Source: Sphagnum compactum (taxonomy: Eukaryota > Bryophyta > Sphagnopsida > Sphagnales). Taken from it: DNA of 64,000 bases. The position numbers and the translations under genes are program-made. Under the pieces are notes generated by a model that saw nothing but the letters and a program-made list of their open reading frames with translations, was not told the origin of the DNA and did not search any database. Shown here piece after piece: positions 22,701 to 35,195 of the stretch (position 1 is the first letter of the stretch; each line of letters opens with the position of its first letter). Location: positions 4,836,001 to 4,900,000 of the forward strand of contig OZ234500.1 of NCBI GenBank assembly GCA_965153455.1. Reading direction: 5' to 3'.

Positions 22701-23718
22701 AGCTGTACTGTTTCCTTTCACATCTGAATGAGTGTTTTTGTTACCTGGAAGTGTTGCATAATGTCAGATATGTATTGCACAATTTGTTGCAGGCCCTAAC
22801 TTTGAGAGAGGATTATCAGAGAAGAAAGTAAGGCAGCTTCAAGTAATTCCAACCTTTCTTCCACATGGGGAAGGAACAAGCAAGTCATCACCATGTGGAC
22901 ACTCTGGAAAAGGTATCATGAGCAAAAAAGCCCTGAAGGTTGAAGAAGATCCTGAAACCAATGCAACTCCCCTTCAAGACAATATTGTTTCTGGTGTTGA
23001 ATCTTCAGCAACCAGCTCCTCCATGGTGGGCAGGAAAGGGAAGGCTGCTGGGAAAGAGAAGGCACGATGGGCTGATGATGCTGGATATCAGCTTGCAGAA
23101 ATACAAAACAGCAACTTGGAAATACTGGTGGATAATGGCTCCCTAGCAACTACATCAGATGGTGCAGACGTTGAGGAGGTGCATTCTGGAAACCCTAATT
23201 CCAGGGAACTTCTATTTTTGGATGTTTTGATCGAGTCCTTTAATCAGGTAAGTGGTTTGAAGATTACAAAGGTTTCTTTGCATGGAAAATCAGGTGCACC
23301 ATGTCTCCCATGTTCCATTTTTGCAAGAAATTTATGGCTAATATTTTCTAATCTAATACTGCAGGGACAAGGAGGAGACTTGGGGGACAAGGAGGTGCAT
23401 GCAAGTTCAAGTCAAGTGTATCCTGGCTCACCTGCAAGGATGGAGCCAACCCATGAGATACCGAAACCCATGAAAAGAACATGGGAAGTATTTAGCCAGA
23501 GCTACTCGGCAAAGAAACTGAATGAGATGATATTGGAACAATCCCGAGGTGCCCAGCTCATCCTCATAAACCTGCCTGATCACTATGAGGGTATGGAGCC
23601 TGCCCGATTTATGGAGTATTGTGAAGAGCTTGCCGATGGATTGGAGAAAGTGTTGCTGATTCATGGCACTGGCAAGGAGCTCTGGGGCATTCATGGTCAG
23701 GGACATTATGCCACATAG
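16706..23718 (+). CDS. Cation-chloride cotransporter, KCC-like (SLC12 family)
   Basis: Membrane symporter predicted to move Cl- with K+ (and perhaps Na+). Inferred exons: 16706-16961, 17206-17362, 17608-17698, 18200-18304, 18573-18811, 18914-19199, 19372-19595, 19847-19997, 20394-20594, 20796-20873, 21281-21469, 21625-21897, 22115-22239, 22349-22530, 22793-23247 and 23365-23718. These give 1121 aa in phase throughout. The transmembrane core is about 76-505: GVLIPTCENMWG (TM1), ATNGTIEQGGTYYLISRALGP (about 126-146), TGILSGADR (TM6, about 279-287), KSIPRGT and NAPSWRPKWKYYHW. The C-terminal domain has WRPQLLCL, GLGSLEPNTLVMGWP, DVWWIVHDGG, WRKCRIRVHTVAE and RIEAEVQVLE, closer to the KCC group than to the DLYWIVRDGG I recall for Arabidopsis CCC1. 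The N-terminus is short. The start context is ACCATGGG. The end, SAKKLNEMILEQ to ELWGIHG, matches the conserved KCC C-terminus. Confidence 0.92.
20994..21170. repeat. Tandem duplication, 90 bp, in cotransporter intron 10
   Basis: ATGCTAGAAAGTTGCATATT begins at 21001 and again at 21091. Similarity continues through CCCAAGAACCACAGTTGT and CCATGCAGGTAGG, giving two 90 bp units. Each copy ends in TGCAGGTAGG, a duplicated acceptor/donor-like motif that could act as a cryptic splice site. Confidence 0.85.
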
Positions 23719-26700
23719 ATCATAATCAACAAAAAAGCTCAACATGATATATATATACAACACACAGGCCATTGTAACCACTTGTGGCCTTGTCATAAAA
23801 GGATCACTGCTTGGAAATACATATAAATGGCAGGGTTTGGAAATACAAGTTTGGGTCTTCAAGAGAGAGTTTGAATCACCATAACATCCATTATGGTGCA
23901 ACTTTTCTGCTTGGCAACAGCCTCTGACTTTCAAAACGGAGCTTGCAAGTTCAACTGCATATGTATACAACATGGACGTTTGCTTCTGTAAAAGCTTGAA
24001 AGGCATGCTGAGCAAGGGACTGTTGCTACTAGGAGAGGATTCAAACCATGAGGGTGATAAAATATGTCAGAAAGGAGCAACAAAGATTCATACTGCAATG
24101 ATCACACAAGGTGAAACATACATTCTTTACACCAAGTTCAATTTGCACAAACGTCATGTACAACAACCTCTATCCTTCTTTTTTTCAATTCCAAATTGTG
24201 GATTAAGGGAAATGTCACTGATATTCATGGTGTAATAGAAATGTGGAAATGTTTACAGTTTCACTGACAAAGGTGGAATGTTAAACTGGATGATAAAACT
24301 ACACAAGTCTCACTATGTGTAAGTGGAAGAGGAGCTGCACCATTGACAACACAATGCTCTTGATGTATTTTGCAGTGATTGCGGTGCATGACATGGAGAT
24401 GGGGAATTTGAGATGTTTGGGTTAGCTGTTCCAAATGCACCCAACTGAAACCCTGCACTCAGAAAGTTAACAGCGTGTTATATGAAATGATAGTAAGTTG
24501 GAAAACCATTCTTGAAAACTTCAATGATAGAGTACTTTTGCGAAGTGCATCATTGCATGGTATGTTGATTTATTTTCTTGCTATAATAGAATCTGTTGTA
24601 CATGACATCAGCCACTATTGTGGAAGAATTCTCAGTTGTTACTCTACTTAAAAACAGATTCAAGAGAAAAAAGAGTTATGCTATATTTGCTTATTACTTA
24701 TGAAGAATAGAAATTCTAAAAGGATGGGACTTGAAAATTTTGCTCTCAAAACACAATAACCAACACATGGAGAAACTGCCTACTTGGGAACACCAAAATA
24801 CCGCAATACTTTGTGGATCAAAGGCAAATTGCCTCAAGGTTTGCCCTTAAGGCAAACACCCACATGTTGACAGTAAGCACTTGACTTGGTGTGAATCCCT
24901 TTGGTGAACCCCCTTGGGTTGGTAAGTTTCTCAAATTTAAAAACTATATGCAACCAGAAATAGGGTTTAATCGTTCCTTCTTTGGAAGAAATGAGTATAA
25001 TTCCTTCAACAAAAAAGTATTGGAGCAATTTTTCATACTTTATTAGAATATTAATAGAACACTTTTATATACCAAAATTATCTTTCCACTCCTTGTATAA
25101 TTCATGAATCCTAGCAAATTTTTGAATTTTTAAAACCTAAGTATATTGAGCTATTGGAAGGAATTTGGTGGAAAAAAGCCCAAATTCACCTATCATGAGC
25201 AAATTTCAAACGTCGAAATAGTCACACTTCGTTACAAGTAGCAAATAGTTGTATGAGCTCCCCAAGCATGTCACTAATATCCATAGTTCATTACCTAGCA
25301 TTGTTTAGTTGCCGTCTCACTTGCATTAAGAGGTTGATCCCTTTATATAATACTAACACATGTAATTATTACATAATGCTCTTAAAATGAAAAACCTTGT
25401 GAGAGGTATCAAGCTTTAAAATAAAAGGTTTATGTGGGGGATTATTTTTTATGACTTCACTTAATAGAATAGAATTGGAACTTTATTGAGACTCTAATTG
25501 AGAATACTTGAATTTGTTAATGCATTCAATAATACTTAATGCAAAAAAAATTCATAAATTACATGGTAGGTCCCAAAATTGACATGGAACCTACAATGAC
25601 CATGTATCAGCACAAGGTCATACGTCACTTTATGATAAGTCTCAATTTGACCCAACTCTTGCAATTGGTCAATGCTTGACTGGTAGAGCTGGGAGATGCC
25701 TCTCCACACATCTAGCTAGAAAAACATAATGGAAAGCTCTTGTGATCACAACCACCTAATGGAAAGATGTCCTTACATTTATCATTTCACAATGCATATA
25801 GGGCCAACTAGCAAATTTGCTTTGATCCATTGTATGATGTGCAAACCCATATTTCATGTGTGATTTACCATACATGAATATGTATAAAAATTCACAAAGA
25901 AATATGTGCTTTGTAAGTACTACACATGGCACAACAAGAAAAATTACAATTTCATGACACTATTATAAAATCTCTAACAAGACCTTGACTACTTCACTCC
26001 ACCATCTTCGGACAAAATAATAAAAAAGAATGAAAAGACATTTCCCCTTAAAAGAACATTGATTTTTTCATGTGTGTTATATAAGGTGGCTTGATATCTT
26101 GATAGCAATCAATTCATTGATGCATACATTTTGAGAATTTTCAAAATTAAAGGATAGGGGAAATTGTCAACTTGCAAAGTACTACATTCCTTTTCTTAAC
26201 ATCTTTAATGTATTTTCCATGTTCTTTGCAAAACATGTGTCCTTAATCATGATGATCATGTTGCATTCAGTATCACCAAACCTTATTTGTACTATAAGTG
26301 CATCATTTCTTCCCCGGACTTGTGGCAATTTTGGTTCTCAATTTGAAAGATTTATATAATGTAATCCATTAGTTGAACTTTACCTAGTTCTTGTACACAA
26401 CACGTGCACAAATAATGTAGCATCAATAGCAATTGTCCCAAAATGATTTAGCAATATTTAGTGAAAATGTTTGTGCAAAAACTATTCAACCTAAAGAGAA
26501 TTGTCAAGAAGTTGCCCCAACACCAAAAAACTATTGAATTGTGGCAAAATTACCTACCCCCTTTGAAAAAAAACGAAACTGAAAAAATTGTGAAAATTTT
26601 CAAAGCAAGGGAATTTTTGACAAAATATTCCTTTTTCAATTTCAGATGCCAAAAGTTTTCAACATTTTACACAGAAAAAATGCGTAAAAAATGCATAGTA

Positions 26701-29700
26701 TGCTAGTTCTTATGAATAGAAATTCTCCATATGTTATGAGAGGTAGATTCTTTAGGAATCTATACACTTCTCAAATTTTCATCCTTAGATTGGTAATTAA
26801 TTACACCAAGCTTTTCAAATTCTTTGACAATCCTTGGAACTTAAGTATGGTCTTCATAAGTTCGAGTTAGTTCTTGCCATGTTCTAAAATGAGACAAATT
26901 TTTGAACTTCCCAATTGTAGTACTATTGGTCCCTTTTGTTGGGAACCTAAGTTTTAAAAAACACATGATGGATAACCTTGCATAACTTGTTCCACTAACT
27001 CAAAGTAGTCTTGTCATCATTCATAAAAATTTCAAGAAATTTGATGTCCAATATTATGGTTGTTCAAATGTTTTTAGTCACTTGTATCAAGACTTCTCAA
27101 AGATGCACCATACCTTCACAATAACCACACTTCAATCCACAATCCTTCACCTTATGTGACAAACCACATCTGACAAATTTGAATTTTTTATTTTCACCAA
27201 TATTTAAACAACCTATAGTGATGTTATATTCAACTTTGTAAGTGGGTGTATTTCAAATTGACTCCCAAGTGAAAGCACATTATAATATTCATAAACTTGA
27301 GTCATGCAATATAGTTTTTACAAGGTTTCAAGAGTTATAATTGGTCATGGAACTAAATAAAAGTGATTAAAATTTGAAAAGGACTCAACAATAATATTAT
27401 ATATGTTATAAATACATTCATGAAATTCATGAAGAAATTTTGAGTTGTCATAACATATTGAACTTTTAAAAGATTATCAAATCACTTGTCATCATCCATA
27501 ATAAATGAATATGAACTCAAATACGTTTGTCTAATGTTGATTTTAGTGAGTATTTTGGCATAGAATATGGTGTGGTGATAATGTGGTGGAAATGGTGGCA
27601 ATTTGTGTTGACAATGTGATATTTTGGCACACAATATGATGGGAGATATCTTAATTATGGATATTTCTTGACACCTTTTTGCGTGGCTCATGTGATTCGA
27701 GGTACGTATCCTCCTTTCACAATGTTAATTTACCTTGATTATGGACTCCACATGTGGATAAAATTGTGACATCTTAATGTGTTTTCACACTCTCATTGAA
27801 ACTGCCATAAGCACTTGGATGTGAAATGTGACTTTTTTTTTATATTTAAAATTAACCGAAGATTCATCCAATGAATGACAATGCTTTTCCATAATAAATT
27901 TTTTCATTGTCATAACTTTTACTCTTCCTTCAAGGTTGCAAAATTGTCTTCTTGTTTTTTCAAAACCTTTTCAACTTCAATTGCAAACATTCAATATCTT
28001 TCCATTTTTGTGAACCTTCTCACATCACATTACTTACAAGTATTTCAAAGGATAGTCATATCATGGCTTTGTGTCTTTGTTTTACATTAAGTAGTAAATT
28101 TCAAATAAATTTAATTTTTTTGCTTTGGTTCATGATTCACAACATCCATTTTCATTTTCAAAATTCCTCATCAATTGGCATTTTATTTTCATACCATGAT
28201 CTCCATTATCATTACATTCCAATTAACCAAAATTGGATTCAATAATTTAACTAGTCATAAACCTTGCCTCTTATATTTAAATTGACTATGTTGAACAATT
28301 TGTACTCCCTAACATTTATTGCCATCTTAAGGCCCTTCATCCAATTGGCTATATTTCCATTATCATTATTATAAAACAATTCATCTGTGCTCTTAAGGCT
28401 TGTCACTATAGTCAACCAATCATTAAAAACAACCTAATTTAATAAAATTAGACCTTAAAAAACCATTTTTTAATTCACAGCAACCAACCCATATTTTGTG
28501 TCATTTCCATTCATTAACTATCATTTCAACTCTTTTATACAAGAATTATGTAACAACTTCCAACCTAACAATTTAGATTCAAAGCCTTTATATACTACCA
28601 CAAAGGTTAGTTCTTGATGTTCAAACAAAATTTGAATCCAACTAATTAGAACTTTGTGTAACAATTGTGTTATACAAATGACATGACATTCCAAATGTCA
28701 TCTACCTTAGGAATAACAACCTCCATTTAAAAAATTATAATCTTTTGATTCAAACCAACTAAATGAAAGGAAAATAAATGTTTGGCATTGTAGGAGTGGA
28801 GTCCTATTCATGTGTTTTTTTTTTTTTCCCCAACTTGATTTTATTTTAGTTTATGTTTCACTATTATTAATTTGAACTTTAAGATTACTTATCTTAGCCT
28901 CTTTAAATAAACTTGAAAGCTATTCACACCAATTCAAGCATTTTCACACTTAATTTCAAGCCCCATTCAAACAAAAGACAACCTTGTTTTATATTGACAT
29001 GTCATGTGTTAATGTTCCTCAATAAAACCATCATTAGTTTTGGTCAAAGCCAATACTTGTTATTAAATATTCAAATATAGTTGGGTCCAAGCACAACATA
29101 ATGAGCCAAATGCATCTCCTGAAGTGGTTGTTAACTTGGAATACTTTTGAAATAGTTTGAAAAAAAATTTAAATTTTTAAAAATATTTTCAAAGTTTCAA
29201 ATATATGTCATTTCCAAATATTTTCAAGTCATTTTACAAGTCCTTTAAGCAACAAAACACTAGTTACAAATGTTTTATAAATGTTTTTGAATATTTTCAA
29301 TTCATTAGATCAATTTCAAATTTATTCACATGTTCCCATGATATATTATGAATATTATTATATGAATAAATCAAAGAAATTCAACATCATTTTAAATCAT
29401 CATTTTAATATATGAAATATTAAGTATTGATTACAACTACTAATTTGGTACATACCAACATGATTGCACCTTATTATATCATTTTTATATTACTATTGAA
29501 TGTAAACCTTTTATCTTAATAAATGTCTCATATATTTTACACCCAACATTTGAAAAATACCATGGACCAAACATAGATATGAAAACAATTATTTGAAACC
29601 ATCTAGTAAAAAATTAGGCCAATTTTATGTTTACATCACAAATCAAATTAGAACTTCAAAGCATCCATTAATTAAGAAATAAAAATTTCATACAATAACA

Positions 29701-31418
29701 AAGTACCATGATCCATTTCTAGGTATTGAATATTGTACTATCTAAGCTAGGCATGCATTAATTATTTTCTTTTTCAAATTGCTAATTTTTTTGATAAATA
29801 CTTGTGTTCACCCAAAATAAAAATAAAAATGGTAGAAGAAAGTGAAACTTACCACAATCTCCTACATTGTTTGAAATGATTTAAAGACAAAACAAGTCCT
29901 TTTTAAATTATCGTAATATGTTTTCAAGTTTTGTGGGGATTATATATTTTTTAAATGTGAAAAATTTAAAAACTATTTGCTCAAAATGTTGAAAGTCAAT
30001 GAAACTAATCCATGCAAAAAAATTGGGAACTTGAGACAATTTTGTATATGTTATATTTAAGGTCTATCAATTTTTGTTTTTGCTACTTAGTATTTAATAA
30101 ATGAGTTTAAACATAACAATAGGAACTAGGGGCACCAAAGCCAAAGTTCTTTTCAAGGATTGTATTGACAACTGGCATTCACTTGTCGATCTATTATTTT
30201 GAATTTTTGAATTTTTCATATGTAGTTTATAATTGTGTTGTAAATTTAATAAATTTATAGTATATTTTGTATATTGTGCATCCATGTTCTTTACCACATA
30301 AAACATGCATGCTTTTGTGAAAACACATTTTCAAAATTCATAATTCTAAACAAAATAAACATTTATGAACGAAATATTAACCTTTAATTTAAATTGCACA
30401 TGTAAAAAATAATTTCAAAATATTTAAAATATTAATTTCAAAATATTAATTTATTTTTTTTGAAACGAATAATGTACATTTGATGAGAATTTTTTTTTGA
30501 CCCTGAAAAAAACACACACGTTCACAACAATATTCTAATTGCTTTAAACATGAAAAATATTTTTGAAACATTATTAATTTGCATCAAAATTTGAGATTTG
30601 AAACTTTATAAATAATGTTCCAATTTTTTTTAATAATCCAAATGTGCCATATGTTGCATGTGTAATCCAATGACTAATTAAGAGACAACTATTTTGATTG
30701 AAAAATTCATCTCTTAATTAATTAATTAATTAATCATTGTACATTACCTACAATTATCCTTATGTCATTTACAACCTTTATCATTATTGATTGCCTCAAC
30801 ATGAATTTTTAAGAAAGTAAAATGCTGAATTGTCAAATATTATTATTTGTTCTGTTGAAGGTGTAAATGACGTCAAGCACTGACTGGATTTTTCCTTTGT
30901 ATTTTCAGCTCCGATACCTGCTTGAAGAAACCTGTTTTCAGCAAGTGGGATCTTCTGTGGTGAAAGGTACCAGCTAGCCTGTCACTGTTTCTAAAAAGTG
31001 AAAAAATCCCAGCTCTGATTTACGTAGGAAAAGGACCTGAGTACGGGCCCTTCTCCTAAACAAAAGGAAATTAAATATTAGGCACCTTGGTGTTGAACCA
31101 AGCTAGGAACTAGCGTATTATATTAGGTGATGCTACTTTGGACATGTGAGTGGGAAATTAGGCACTTGTTTTCCTCAAAAGCAGTTTCCTTAAAAGAAAA
31201 AGAATATGAAAAAGAATTTCTTACGTACTTTCTTTTGTTTAAACTCAAAAAAGTGCCGCGTGGAAAGTAGAAAAAGTCACACATGGAAAGGAAAGGAAAG
31301 AGAAGTATGCCTGTGCACTTCGACCTGCCCAACACTGGAATTAGTTTTTCCGTCTGCCCGAAAGGCAAGGAAGCTCATCTCCGGGAGACAAGCTTCTCTG
31401 GTGCGGTTTGCAGATCTT

Positions 31419-31430
<12 letters not shown>
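23719..31430. other. Long AT-rich spacer between the cotransporter and SOD genes
   Basis: About 7.7 kb without a supported gene. The first few hundred bases are the cotransporter 3' untranslated region. From 24500 on the sequence is strongly AT-rich with poly-A/T runs and only short open frames. About 29157-29390 belongs to a dispersed AT-rich repeat also present near 61853 and 62160. (TTAA)n lies at about 30717-30735. The last 400 bases hold the SOD promoter. Confidence 0.6.
29300..29390. repeat. Dispersed AT-rich repeat, copy 1
   Basis: Contains TTAGATCAATTTCAAATTTA then TTCACATGTTCCCATGATAT and ATTATGAAT, followed by AAATTCAACATCA. The same order of words occurs at about 61853-61935 and 62160-62245. 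This marks a dispersed element fragment, most likely from a non-coding part of a transposon. Confidence 0.65.
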
Positions 31431-31449
<19 letters not shown>

Positions 31450-31450
31450 G
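31423..31450 (+). repeat. (GA)n tract in SOD 5' leader
   Basis: About fourteen GA repeats end 42 bases before the SOD start codon, so they are probably in the 5' untranslated region. GAGA tracts are known targets of plant BBR/BPC factors; whether this one is used is inference. Confidence 0.8.
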
Positions 31451-31491
31451 AATTGCGGAGCTTTGTAATCGGATTTCAGTCGTTGGAAGAC

Positions 31492-33831
31492 ATGGCTGCC
31501 TTGTTGACGAAGATGGGTAGTTCCGCACAGGCTCGTATGGTGAGCCATTTGTGGAAGAGAGGAGTGACAACAGCCGTGCAGCAAGAGGTTTTGCCGGAAC
31601 TCCCTTACGACTACAACGCCCTGGAGCCTGTCATTAGCGCGGAGATCATGCTATTGCATCACCAGAAGCATCACCAGGCGTATGTAACGGGCTTCAACAA
31701 GGCTCTGGAGCAGCTGACCACCGCCTCGGATCCGCGAGCCATCGTCGCTCTACAGTCTGCCATCAACTTCAATGGCGGAGGTAATGCACCGGGTTTAATA
31801 TTTGGGGTTCATCCAGTCTCAATCAATCTCTGTATTCTGATTCAAATTCAATAGTGCCATGATCATCAGCTCCTGTTAGGGTTGTGCTTTCTAGCTTTGT
31901 TAATGTAGAAACAATGTGCGTCAGGTGGAGGAGGTTTAGGGTTTAGATATCAGGGTTACGCTTTCTGTGATGCAGTGAGGTACTTTTTTGTGGAAATTTC
32001 TTCTTGAGGTTGAGCACCGAAGACTCAAATTGGGGTCTGTTTTCTGTGAAACCTTCTTGACTGTTGTAAATCAAGTGTCCAGTGTGGTGTAATGTGATGT
32101 GAGCTGCATCTGCAGTGGTTGCATCTACTAAGTCTTTTCTATCTCCCAAGCATTTTCTGTTGTGAAGGACTGTACCTTTTACTGTCAGAGGACAATCTTT
32201 ACAGTGGTACTCTATGTGGGTACATGTTTCTGTGAAAGAGCTTCAGGGTTTTTTAAAGTTCTCCCCACGCTGGAATTCCTTCCACCATCAGGTTGTGTTC
32301 AGGTTTCAGGAAATGTTACTGGCAATAGATTTTTGATATGTTGTGGTTTTTGTGCAGGCCACATCAATCACAGTATCTTCTGGAATAATCTTGCACCCCC
32401 TAAAGTAAGCATTTCCAAAGACCTTGACCTTTTGTCAGGAACATCTTGTCTATGGGCAAAGAGCCAAAAATCTGGAAGCTTAATCTGATGCTTGACAGAA
32501 GTTCCTGCAAATTTTGCAGGAGGGAGGAGGAGAGCCACCAGAAGGAAATATAGCATCAGCTATTGAGTCACAGTTTGGATCCTTGGATAATCTGATAGCA
32601 AAAATGAGTGCTTCTGGGGCTGGAGTTCAAGGTTCTGGCTGGGTGGTATGTTTACTCTCTGTGTGTTGGAATTTTGATCTCCATGCATACTTTGTTCTCA
32701 GATTTTGAATTTCATCTTTCCAGTTTCTTGGCTGATGGAATTTTTTGGGGATGTTTGATGCTGAGTTTTTTTTCAACCAGTGGCTGGGACTGATCAAGGA
32801 CTCAAAACTGCTTAAAGTAGAGACAACTGCCAATCAGGTAGAGCTTCCATCTCAGTAGTCAAGGTCCACTGTTCCTATGTTCACATGGTCCTGAACCCCT
32901 GAAGTTGTAAAACAGAACATGAGTATGCTGAGGCACCTTTGTAAGGTAGGGACCATGTCATAGGTGTTAAACCTCATCAAAGAAATTGTTGAAGAAACCA
33001 CAGATCTTCAAGTTTTTTTTTCAAACGATCAAAGAAGTTCTCAATCTCCACAACCTGATTGGTACTGTGATAATTTCTTCCTTTATTTGGAAAGAACAGC
33101 AGCAGTTGCACTCAAATCTTTAGTTGACTGAGGTCATATGGTAGATGATTAAAAGAGAGGCATTTTGTTGACATAGTCGTCTGGTTTTTTTTTGTCAGGA
33201 TCCATTGGCAGCAAAGGGTCTTGTGCCATTGCTTGGCATTGATGTCTGGGAGCATGCTTACTACCTTCAGGTATGCTAGCTGCCACTACAAATGTGCAGT
33301 GATGATACCATTTGGATTCCATACCATGTGGTTGACCCCATCACAGCTTTAGGGTGTAGGGTAAATAAATTGCGGAAGGGGCTGGGAAAATCTCTTTTGC
33401 TATGCCCAAAAACTTCTGTCATGCACTGGATCCTTCTTGGTTCTACCACTCCCTACATGCCCATTGTTATGCAAAGCCCTGTGGTAGAGTCAGTCATGTG
33501 TATGCCCATCATGCATCCCAGTTTGATAGAAGGGTGATTAGAATGTCTTATCCTGTTTTCCCTCAATTTCCATGCTCATGAATTTGAGCAGAGTCAGCCG
33601 CAATACATGTATTTTGTCCGGTACTGAGGGTTTTCAGAAACCTATTGTCAGTTCTAATTTTTCTGCAGCACAATCATGACTCAGTTTTATCTTTCCATTC
33701 ATCTAGTTTGAGACAGGTGACAAATTTTGTTGTTGGTTTTACAGTACAAAAATGTGCGGCCAGATTATCTCAAGAACATATGGAAGGTTGTGAATTGGAG
33801 TGATGTTGCCAAACGATATGACAGTGCATAA
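31492..33831 (+). CDS. Manganese superoxide dismutase, mitochondrial
   Basis: Converts superoxide to oxygen and hydrogen peroxide in the mitochondrial matrix; works as a homotetramer. Inferred exons are 31492-31780, 32358-32404, 32520-32645, 32781-32837, 33199-33270 and 33745-33831, giving 225 aa with all phases matching. Residues 1 to about 30 (arginine- and lysine-containing, no acidic residue) form a presequence. The mature enzyme starts near [14 protein letters not shown]. Metal ligands by homology are His56 (LLHHQKHH), His101 (HINHSIFW), Asp188 and His192 ([10 protein letters not shown]). Gln149 in VQGSGW is the active-site Gln position typical of Mn rather than Fe enzymes, and Tyr64 is the gateway Tyr. 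The length is normal for plant MnSOD (about 225-235). The ATG context GACATGGC is good. Introns 1 (577 bp) and 5 (474 bp) hold nothing recognisable. Confidence 0.97.
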
Positions 33832-34197
33832 GGCAAACAAAATAAGACTGCAATCTGTAAGTGGTGAAGAAGTAGAATGTCAGGTCAGTTACCCCTGCCA
33901 AGATTTTCAGGGCTTTGAATGGGTCTTGGGTTTGTGTGAGCAAACTATTGCAAAACTGGAGATGATTTGTGTACTTGTGCTATGATCATGTTCTCTGTGG
34001 TACAACGTGCAGTGCAGTTAGCTGGAGAGGTTATGGAGGATCAAAAAGTAAGGAACTTTTCTCACTACTTGTGCAGCAATGTCATTGTACCCACAGAGTG
34101 AAAACCTTTTGGTCAAGGCAAACAGCATTTCTAATATTGTTTAAATACAGTATGAATTGCACTTCATCTGCTTTGTATCCTTGAAACATGATAGATT

Positions 34198-34223
34198 AAT
34201 AAATTATTTTCAGTTCTAATAAA
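34198..34223 (+). terminator. Candidate poly(A) signals of the SOD gene
   Basis: Two AATAAA hexamers at 34198-34203 and 34218-34223 lie about 370 bases after the SOD stop codon in T-rich sequence, a plausible 3' end of the transcript. Confidence 0.5.
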
Positions 34224-34364
34224 TACTTTTCCGCTGTGTTTAGTTTTTTCTGTGTTATTCTTGTTTGTTTTATATGCATTAGATTTTTCCTTATATCATT
34301 GTGATTGTAAAAGGGAATGTCATTATCATTCTACTGACATGAGTGTTTGTTAAATTGACCCCTA

Positions 34365-34540
34365 GGTAGCCTTTTTATATGCCTTTGTTCATTTTACCCC
34401 CTTTTGGGTTCAACAAATCACTTTTCTTCAATTATATGCCCATATATCACCGGTAGCCTTTTTATGTGCCTTTGTTCATTTTACCCCCTTTTTGAGTTCA
34501 ACAAATCACTTTTCTTCATTTATATGGCCATATATCAACA
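34365..34540. repeat. Tandem duplication, 87 bp
   Basis: GGTAGCCTTTTTAT begins at 34365 and 34452. The two units share GTGCCTTTGTTCATTTTACC, GTTCAACAAATCACTTTTCT and CATATATCA with few differences. It lies just after the SOD poly(A) signals. Confidence 0.85.
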
Positions 34541-35189
34541 ATGGCTATCATATCACAGCCTCTTTATCCACGATTCCATGGACATATGATTGTTTCAGAT
34601 CACTTTTGACTTATAATTTCTCTCATAAAACTTGAGTGTATGTTTCAAATCTAGCTCATTTGATGGTGCACTCAAGGTCTAAACCCGTTCTAGGCTTCCC
34701 TTTGCATTTCTTTGGTGGCGTGGACTAATAGCATATTCAAGCCCAGTTGCATATTCAAGGAATTGGGCACTCGTAATCTATTTATAGGAATTGGGCCAAC
34801 TTAATTTTTCAAGAAAATGCAAGCTTTATGAAATCAAGCTAATCAAGATCCAAATCAAGTGGTAGGAGTGGCAGTGGCCGATTTCTAAGCCTATTCCTGA
34901 GAAGCTCATTTCCAGTTTTTCAAATCCCATGTGTTGTTGGTTATTGAGCTAAGCCTTCAAATCTGATCAATAATTTCTTCCAAATGTTGTGCTATTGGGC
35001 TAAGCTTTTAAATCTTATAGGTAACTACCATTTCTTCCCATAGATGTGTTAATCTTGCAATCAAGTTTACTAGGTTTTTACATCCAGAATTTGCACAGAT
35101 TTTTGAATCCCAAGCTAAGCTTCTCATCATGTGAGATCAGACATTCATTCATTAATTAACTCTTTGCTCTCTGTACAATTCTGTGTTGC

Positions 35190-35195
35190 CACGTG
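35190..35195 (+). promoter_or_regulatory. G-box/ABRE-like CACGTG
   Basis: GCCACGTGTC, the same extended motif as at 15561-15570. It lies about 1.1 kb upstream of the GT14 start, where the base composition changes from AT-rich spacer to GC-rich gene-proximal sequence. Confidence 0.35.

Noticed and set aside
23428-24015. 195-codon open frame on the - strand over the last cotransporter exon
   Set aside because: It is antisense to a conserved coding exon and its 3' flank and shows no family motif; its first half is explained by the sense codons.
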